Assembly: GCA_025917655.1 (NCBI GenBank)
Contig: CP084614.1
Location: 1,178,001-1,242,000 of the forward strand
DNA length: 64,000 bases
Origin: Chlorella sorokiniana
Taxonomy: Eukaryota > Chlorophyta > Trebouxiophyceae > Chlorellales > Chlorellaceae
Reading direction: 5' to 3'
The first letter of the stretch is position 1; each line of letters opens with the position of its first letter. Made by a program: the position numbers and the translations under genes. A model generated the notes under the pieces. That model had not been told where the DNA came from and did not search any database. It saw only the letters and a list, made by a program, of their open reading frames with translations. Of the stretch, positions 57,182 to 64,000 are shown piece after piece.

Positions 57182-57396
57182 TGCGCAGCGACAGGGATGC
57201 GGGGGAGGCGAACTTGGGCGGGCTACAGAACGATTCAGGGCGATGTGGAATTGATCAAAGCTTTTTCGGCTGGCTCCAAGTGCGGGTTTCGAGCACTAAT
57301 ATGGAGCGGTACAGTTTGAACTACAAAAACGGGCAAAACCTTTCAAGAGCCCATGGCACGCATCGAAACCCTCACCGACAAAGGCGCGCAATTAAG
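57182..57396. promoter_or_regulatory. Divergent promoter spacer, NDUFAF6-like / RCC2-like
   Basis: Only 215 bp separate the outward-facing start codons at 57181 and 57397, including both 5' leaders, so a shared bidirectional promoter is likely. Confidence 0.5.
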
Positions 57397-60098
57397 ATGG
57401 CTGACGATTCAAAGAAGGAGGAGGAGCCGGTGGCTGGCACCCTCTTGGTGTGTGGCGCCACCGACTTTTACGGCATTGGCCGCACCAAGGAGGTTCGCCC
57501 CGAGTATCCCAACCTGTCGGTGCCTCACAGGCTCAAGGCTCTTGAGGTGAGGTCTCGATCGACCCATCACCGGTTGCCGCCGCAACACTTGCCGCCCCAC
57601 CTGTCGACCGCGACTGCTAGCCTGCAAGCTTTGGTGTTGTTCTTGAAGCAGCGCTTGTCCTGCAACCACCTGTTGTTAGGGCGTGAAAGTGGCCTTTATT
57701 GCTGCTGGCGCTGCCGCCAGCCACTCCATCATCGGCGATGTGAACGGCGTGTGCTACACCTGGGGCCGCAACGAGGTACGTGCTGACCCACGGTTTCGAT
57801 CTTCAGCTGTGCATCCCCTTGCTGGAAATGCGATGCATCCACATTCCTTTGCGACATGCCACTGCGTCGGCCTGCCGCTGGCCCACAGTTGCCTCCCTGG
57901 CCGCACAGCCCCACTGTTCACACTGCTGCGGCCGCCGCAGAAGGGCCAGCTGGGCCTGGGCGACGCCATCAACCGCAACAACCCCACCATCGTGCCCGGC
58001 CTGCGCGGCAAGAAGGTGGTGGGCGGCTCCGCGGGGCGCAACCACTCCGCGGTGATCACCGCCACCGGCGAGAGCTACACCTTTGGGCTGAACCAATACG
58101 GCCAGCTGGGCACCGGCTCCGTGAAGAAGGTCAAGAGCGGCGAGGACACAGCCCTCACGCCGCAGCTGGTGAGCCCCGCTGGGGGCATGGGCTGCGATGC
58201 CGCTCAATCTGCCCGCTGCATGGCCCTCGGAACGCCTGCGGGGATTCTGTCCAGGGACACCTCGGCTCATTGCTGGCGCCACATCTTTCACCCTACCCCC
58301 TCCCCTGTGTCAGGCGGTCGTGTCAAAGTGCAGCAAGGTGGGGTGTGGCGTGGACTTCACCATGTGGCTCTGCGACGGCAAGGTCTGGTCCGCGGGCTGC
58401 CCGCAGTACGGCCAGCTGGGCCACGGTACAGATAACTCGTACAACGCAGGTGGGTGGCCCCAACGGAGCAGCACAATGGGGGCTGCCTGCGGTGGGACTG
58501 TTGGCCTGCAGGAGGGGGGTACGTTTGCTGCACTGCAGGAAGGCAACACAGCCCTGTGGCCGCGTTTCATGGGCCCCACCCACTGTCGTGTGCGCCCTTC
58601 CCTCCCACCTGCAGCTGACAGCAGTGTGAAGATGGTGTTTGAGCCGCAGCCGCAGCCCCGCATCATCGCTGCGCTGTCCGAGAAGACCGTGACCCAGGTG
58701 GGGTGGGCTTGGGCGGTCGTCAAGGCAGGGCGTCGCAGCGCCAGGGCTGCACCATCAATGAAGCCTTGTGCAGCCGAACTGCTGCACCTGTGTTGGCTCT
58801 GCTCAGCCCTTCCTCTCCACTGCCCTCCGCAGCTTGCTGTGGGCTACAACCACACCATCGCAGTCGCGTCTGATGGCGGCGTCTGGACCTGGGGCTTTGG
58901 CGGCTACGGCCGGCTGGGCCACAAAGTGCAGCAGGTGGGGCTGAGGGGGCCGGGAGGACCGGCAGGAGGCAAGCACAGCTGGGCGCACCACGAATGCCTG
59001 CTGGGCTGCTGGGCGTCAGCATTGGACCAGGACCCGCCCAACTCGGGTCATGCTCTCACCAACTGCTCACGCCCACTCTGCCCCACCCCATGCAGGACGA
59101 GTTCCGCCCTCGCCTGGTGGAGGTGCTGGCTGGGCGCATCCAGGTGCCCGCTGATGCGGTGGTGGCGGCGGGGCAGACCGCCTCCTTCTGCACCATCGTG
59201 GGCGGCCAGCTGTTTGCTTGGGGCAAGCTGAAGCCTTCGGGTGAGCAGGCGGGGAGAAGGGAGCAGGGTTCCAGACGTCGAATCCTGGTCCGCGTCAGTG
59301 CCGTTTGCAGCCGTTCCATCTGCCCTGCTGAATGCCCAGCTAGCCCGCTTTGCAACTGCTGCGTGCCCTTGCCGTTCCTCATCCGCCCACACTTTTGCGC
59401 CGCCCGCCCAGGCGACAACCTGATGTACCCCATCCCCTACGAGGGCCTGTCGGGCTGGACCATCAAGAGCCTGACCTGCGGCAGCAGCACCTTTGCGTGC
59501 GCGGCGCAGTACGGCAACGAGAAGAGCACCATCACGTGGGGCCACTCCAACGGATACAGGTGAGGGTGGCGCGCATGTGTGTGTGTGGTGGGGGGTGTCA
59601 CCTGGCCTCGCGCGCACGGTGTGGCAGATGCTAAAGTGTTGTGGGGGACAGCGATTGCCTGCACCAGGCAGCGCATGGACGGCAGAGGCACCCTTACTGC
59701 GGAATCAAGACTTGTGGCCAGCGGCCTGTGCTGCCCCACCCTCGCAGCGAGCTGGGGTATGGGCCCTCGGGCAAGAAGAGCTCGGCCAACCCTGACAAGT
59801 GCATGGCGCTTGAGGGGGCCGCCACGCTGCAGGTGAGAACCGGGCTTTGAAGAACAGAGCGGCGCAGTGGGAAGTGCGTCACACTAGCTGCAAGCCCCGG
59901 CTAATGCTCCTTCCTGCCTGCCAGGTGGCCATGGGCTTTGGGCACAGCTTGTTCCTGGTGAAGGAGGGCGATGCCAAGGCGGCGGCGGCACCCGTGTGGG
60001 AAGCGCCCTGCGACAAGGACGAGACCGCGCCCAACGTGGGCGGCGGTGCCAAGCGCAAGGCGCCCGCAGCCAGCGGCGGCAAGAAGAAGAAGAAGTGA
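57397..60098 (+). CDS. RCC1-repeat protein, RCC2 (TD-60) type
   Basis: Ten exons, all in phase with no slips: 57397-57546, 57680-57775, 57941-58168, 58314-58449, 58615-58697, 58833-58934, 59096-59240, 59412-59559, 59748-59832 and 59924-60098, giving about 448 residues. Seven RCC1 blades are recognisable by G-x-N-x-x-GQLG-like turns: VCYTWGRNEKGQLGLGD, SYTFGLNQYGQLGTGS, KVWSAGCPQYGQLGHGT, GVWTWGFGGYGRLGHK, FAWGKLKPSG, STITWGHSNGYRELGYG and the last blade VAMGFGHSLFLV. The opening LLVCGATDFYGIGR and SGKKSSANPDKC fit RCC2 rather than RCC1 or UVR8. The tail AKRKAPAASGGKKKKK is a nuclear signal. RCC2 acts at chromosomes and with small GTPases. Confidence 0.88.
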
Positions 60099-60351
60099 GC
60101 GGCGCCCGGCGGGCCTGGTCAGGCACCTGTGACCGCTCAGCTGTGTGACAACCTACAGTGTGCTCACCCTGCGGCCCTCCTCAACGTATTGCTTGCGCTG
60201 ATTAATTTGCTCCTCAGTTTTGAAGCGTTCAGCCCCTCTTACATGCAACAACAACAACAGTTCTGCTTCCCAGCAGAGCAAGGTCACTTCTGCCCACCAC
60301 GCCGGTGCACAGGCTGACGTTTCGCCAGCAACTCCCCCGGCTGATCAAGGC

Positions 60352-61240
60352 TTATCTGCAGGGACAGCGATATGCGCAGGGACGCGCGCTCAAGCGGAAC
60401 TGTTTACTGCGGCTGTGTGTTGTGTTGTGCGCTGTGTGCACCACGTGGTGCAAGCCACACCCACCTTGCTTCAGGTCCTCCTTGGCAGACGAGCCACCCA
60501 TGCCCGCCTTCTCCTGCGCTCGAGCACAGTTCACGGTTAGAAGTGTTCAAAAGGTGCGGACGTGGCTTCTCACGCGGTCTGACTAAACGCGCATGTGCCA
60601 ACCCCCCACCCCTCATGCATGCTGGCGCACCTTCACACTGTCGTACATCAGCTTGGCCGAGGTGGCAGCACCCTGCAGAATGGACGAGGACAAGGTGCGG
60701 GGTTGGGCGCGTCGCCACGGCCGCTCAGGGTGTCAGGCATGGTAAGCAAGGATTTGACTGCAGGTTAACCAGTGATGCCTTGCACTCTTGCACCTTTGCC
60801 GCGTTCTTGGCCATGTCGCCGATGTCGGAGGCTGCACCCGTGACGTCCCCCTCGGCAGCATGGCGGATCTGCAGCGCGCGCGCGCGGCAGGCAGGCGTGC
60901 GGTTCGCACAGCATGACACCAACCGGGTTGCCGCCAATGTGGCCAGCAGAAACACTCCTGGGACGTACCGACTCCTTGGTTGCTTCGTCAGTCTCATGCG
61001 CCACCTGCACAGCCAGAGCCGCAGGAGCTTCCACATCAGCATTGTGCGCAGGGGCGGAGCCGGGGCAGCAGGGCCGTCAACCATGCGGCACCGGCACCCT
61101 ACCTGCTGGGACTTGGTGGTGCGCGTGTCGTCTTGCAGCTTGTCCCCTGTGGCAAAGCTGCGCACAGCGCCGCAACCTGCAGGGCGCAGCAGCTGGGCCT
61201 GAAGGGCACGGCTCAGGTTGCGGGTGAGAGAGAGGGACAT
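60352..61240 (-). CDS. Small mitochondrial LEA-like helical protein
   Basis: Starts at ATG 61240 with a clear presequence MSLSLTRNLSRALQAQLLRP, then CGAVRSFATGDKLQDDTRTT ending KSQQ. Short exons follow: VAHETDEATKES, IRHAAEGDVTGAASDIGDMA with KNAAK, GAATSAKLMYDSVK, and EKAGMGGSSAKEDLKQ. Repeated Ala/Lys/Asp/Thr helices of this type are seen in group 3 LEA-like organelle proteins that protect against drying or cold. The last exon end is unclear: the frame may stop at 60352 or splice at AAGCAAG|gtgggt near 60475. A minus-strand TGTAA at 60239-60243 fits the 3' UTR. The name is a resemblance, not a firm family call. Confidence 0.5.
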
Positions 61241-61609
61241 CGTTGGTTTATGACAGGCTCTTTCGAGTTCGTAGAGGAGGAGATTGGGCAGTCAAGTGGG
61301 TGGGCGAACAAGGGAGCTTCCAAGAGCTGGGCTGCTCATCCCGCTGGCAAGCTGCACGCCAGCTTCCTGCCATTACAATGATGCTCATTTGCAATGGAGC
61401 TCAAGTTGCAGGTAGATTTGATCACATTCATGTTGTTACTTTGAAACTTGCAGTGTGCTGAAACGGTGAGGGTGCAGCGCGCAGCTTATCAGGCCGGGCT
61501 TCATTGATCAGGCCGCCGCCTGCGGTGGCGATGTGGAGTGCCAGCTCCCCGGCATGGTGCACCCTTCCGGCAGTCTTCGACACCGTCAAGACATTGCACA
61601 TATATCAAG
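61241..61609. promoter_or_regulatory. Divergent spacer, LEA-like / dienoyl-CoA isomerase
   Basis: 369 bp between outward-facing ATGs at 61240 and 61610. It includes an AT-richer patch (61375-61460) and no supported exon. Confidence 0.4.
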
Positions 61610-63006
61610 ATGACGCTCAATAGCGTATCGGTCTCTGTAGAGGACGGGGTGGGCTCGCTCGTCTTGAACCGGCCGCACAAGAGCAACGCTGTCAACAAAG
61701 ACATGTGGACCGAGATACCGGAAGCCCTGCGACAACTTGTCGACATGGATGCCCGCGCGGTGAGGGTGCTGGCAGCATCGCCGTCGCCGCTGCCGGCCAG
61801 TGGCCGCCTCTGGGGGACCTTGACATGGGGGACCTTGGGATGCCACTGGTTGGTTGCGTCCCATGCAGATTGTGCTGAGCGGTGCGGGCAAGAACTTCTG
61901 CGCCGGCATCGACCTTGACTCCTTGATGGCCGAGCTGCAAGCGCCCACCAGCAGCGACCAGGCAGCGTGCGACGGCCGCCAGCGCCACGCCTTCCGAGCC
62001 TTTTTGCTGCAGCTGCAGGCGGCCATGTCTGCGTTTGAGGAGTGCCCCGTGCCCGTGGTGGCCGCCATCCACAGCAACTGCATCGGCGCTGGCATCGACA
62101 TGGTCACCGCCTGCGACATTCGCCTGGCAACGTCCGATGCGAACTTTTCGGTCAAGGCACGTAACCTTGATAGTCCGCTAACCGCGTGGCGAATGTTGTG
62201 CGTCGTTTGTTGTGCGTCGTTTGCAATCAGGCAGCTAGCCAGCGCCAGCCGGCCGACATCGCGCAGACAGTCCGGCTGCTCTGCCCTGTGCTGCCTTCCA
62301 GTTTCTCGGTGTCGCCGCTGCATGGCCTCACCCCTCCCCCTGCCACGCTGCCTGGCAGGAAGCCGACCTCGCGATAGTGGCAGACATGGGCACCCTGCAG
62401 CGCCTGCCTGCCATCGTGGGCCAGGGCGTGGCGGCTGACCTGGCCCTCACCGCGCGCAACTTCTCGGGTGGGAGGCGCAGCTTCTGCCCACCCCTTCTGC
62501 TGACGCCTTGCGGTGCAGCCCATGAGCACGCCTGGTTGACTGCCGGTCGTTTGAATTCCTTGCACCTTGCAGGCACAGAGGCCAGGGAGCTGCGGCTGGT
62601 GAGCCGGGTGCTGCCAGACCGAGGCGCGCTGCTGGCGGAGGCGCGCGCCATCGCAGCGGCGATCGCCGCCAAGAGCCCGCTGGCGGTGGTGGGCACCAAG
62701 CGCGTGCTGCTGTACCAGAGGCGCGCTTCCCCTGCCAGTCATGCGCTTACTGTGCACTCTGAAGGACGGGGCCTGTTCTGTGTGGTGTAATGTGGGGAGC
62801 CGGCAGTGAGGTTGGACGGCTTGTGCAGCCATCCTGTGACATCCCCGCCTGCGCCGTGCTGCAGGGACCACAGCGTGCAGGACGGGCTGGACTACGTCGC
62901 CACCTGGAACTCGGCGCAGCTGCCGCAGTCGGGGGACCTGCAGGAGGTGTTTGCGGCGCGGGCGGAGGGGCGGCGCCCACGCTTCCGCCCGCTCAGCAGG
63001 CTGTGA
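61610..63006 (+). CDS. DCI1: Peroxisomal delta(3,5)-delta(2,4)-dienoyl-CoA isomerase
   Basis: Five exons, all in phase: 61610-61759, 61869-62155, 62359-62467, 62573-62720 and 62865-63006. Crotonase motifs: VGSLVLNRPHKSNAVNKDMW, IVLSGAGKNFCAGIDL (oxyanion-hole segment), VPVVAAIHSNCIGAGIDMVT, CDIRLATSDANFSVK, EADLAIVADMGTLQRLPAIV. The Asp of GAGID, the Glu of KEAD and the Asp of IVAD match the three acidic catalytic residues of this isomerase. The protein ends PLSRL; SRL is a peroxisomal PTS1, fitting beta-oxidation of fatty acids with odd-position double bonds. Two of its introns have GC donors: AAG|GCACGT at 62156 and CAGAG|GCGCGC at 62721, the latter joining as R-DHSVQDGLDYVATWNSAQL. Confidence 0.9.
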
Positions 63007-63193
63007 CCCATCCCCAGCTGCGTCGTCCTGCTGTTTCTGCCGTTCACGTCTCCTGCTGCGATCCTAGAATTTGCAACATCCCATCGCCTCACTGATCAAG
63101 CCGTGAGCGGCAGAGAGGTTGCAGGCATCAGACCGTGAGCGGCACAGAGGTTGCAGGCAGCGCTGCGCTTGCGGCGTGGCATCCCAGGCCCCC

Positions 63194-64000
63194 TCAACCC
63201 TTGGCTCCGCGGCCGTGGAAGCGCAGCACGCTGCGGGCCCAGGAGCGCCAGCCCCGCCCGCGCTCCGCCGCCTCCCGTTCCGGGCCGGGCTGCGTCGCCG
63301 CTGCCGCCCTGATGCGGCCAAACAGGCCCAGCGGCTGCCTGCCCCGGCGCTCGTTGTCCAGGGTGTCAAAGGCGGCGGTCAGCACAAACACGGCGGGGTG
63401 CAGCCACGCGGGGTGGCCCTCCTGGCGGTGCCCCGCCCACTCCAGGCACCAGCCGCCTGCAGGGGGCCGTCAGCCAGGGCGAGAGGTGGGTCAGGATCCG
63501 CCGATCCTGGCGGCAAGCGCAGCGCAGGCTGACGCGGCGGGCAGCGCAGCCGCCGCCGCATGCAGCGCAGCGGCGGGGCGAGGCCCGGCAGCGCCGCACC
63601 GATGTCGTGTGTGTGCGCCAGCGGCTTGAACAGCCACAGGGAGGAGGGCGGCAGCCAGGCCCGCCGCGCACGGCACACCACCAGCCGGCTGGGGCGCGTG
63701 GTGCCCTGCAGCCCAGTTGCGGCGGGCTCCGCGGCAAAGGTGAGGTGGCGCACGAGCGGCGTCTGCGTGCGGTATACGGTGTGGGTGTGGCGCCCAGCGG
63801 GGCTCAGCAGGCGGGCCGACGAGGCGGTGGCGCTGCCGGGGTCCAGCTGCTGCGCTCCACCTGCGCCAGCAGCTCGCCGCCCCGCCCGTACACGCCAATC
63901 ACCTCCGCGGGCAGGGCATCCGGCCCAGGGAGCATGCCTGGCCGCTGCTGCTGCTGCTGCTGCTCCTGCAAGGCAGATGGTGGGGCTGCTGCGCTGTCCC
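63194..64000 (-). CDS. Unknown protein, C-terminal part (5' end outside window)
   Basis: The stop is at 63194. Reading upstream, exons give WLHPAVFVLTAAFDTLDNER, RGRQPLGLFGRIRAAAATQP and the end WARSVLRFHGRGAKG; further up TPLVRHLTFAAEPAATGLQG, RLVVCRARRAWLPPSSLWLF, KPLAHTHDIGAALPG, and AEVIGVYGRGGELLAQVE. A poly-Gln run (CTG repeats at about 63943-63966) lies near the window edge. The tail is basic. I do not recognise a family. Exon joins are uncertain because several frames stay open in this GC-rich stretch. Confidence 0.4.

Overview
The window is intron-rich nuclear DNA of a green alga, most likely a trebouxiophyte of the Chlorella type. The signs are high GC, short GT-AG (and unusually many GC-AG) introns, TGTAA polyadenylation signals after several stop codons, a nuclear psaL gene, and plastid families such as thioredoxin y, ABC1K (SIA1/OSA1 clade) and LSF2. 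I see no mobile element, CRISPR array, rRNA or tRNA gene.

Layout. 1-440: 3' end of a CDF zinc transporter (+). 828-1663: thioredoxin y (-). 1933-6374: long coiled-coil protein resembling the synaptonemal-complex transverse filament ZYP1 (+). 6486-14654: DExH RNA helicase with R3H and ankyrin parts, DExH6/NIH type (-). 15103-20786: three tandem NTF2/SnoaL-like genes (-). 21093-23084: S-adenosylmethionine carrier (-). 23331-25372: PP2C phosphatase (+). 25844-27322: LSF2 glucan phosphatase (+). 28432-29602: GNAT (+). 30156-31501: psaL (+). 32056-34563: secreted beta-propeller, probably GPI-anchored (+). 34933-36352: small membrane protein (-). 37239-39074: TPR-like protein with a C-terminal membrane segment (-). 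39641-43040: proton-pump-interactor (PPI1) family (-). 43353-44702: plastid-type GNAT (+). 45117-49326: ABC1K kinase (+). 49627-54218: topoisomerase III alpha (-). 54727-55652: MDP-1 phosphatase (+). 55897-57181: NDUFAF6-like (-). 57397-60098: RCC2-like (+). 60352-61240: small mitochondrial LEA-like protein (-). 61610-63006: dienoyl-CoA isomerase with a PTS1 (+). 63194-64000: 3' part of an unknown gene (-).

The genes serve photosynthesis and plastid upkeep (psaL, Trx y, ABC1K, LSF2), mitochondria and peroxisomes (NDUFAF6, the LEA-like protein, DCI1), RNA and DNA metabolism (DExH6, TOP3A, RCC2, the ZYP1-like protein) and transport. Many neighbours are divergent over 200-510 bp or convergent with stops 100-300 bp apart.

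Two features recur across the window. First, at least a dozen conserved genes break frame by one base inside a short G or C run, as if one G/C is missing; this points to assembly error rather than pseudogenes. Second, at least eight introns use GC-AG ends where reading phase excludes a nearby GT. Exon boundaries below were read by eye from splice consensus, reading phase and family knowledge; no search was run.
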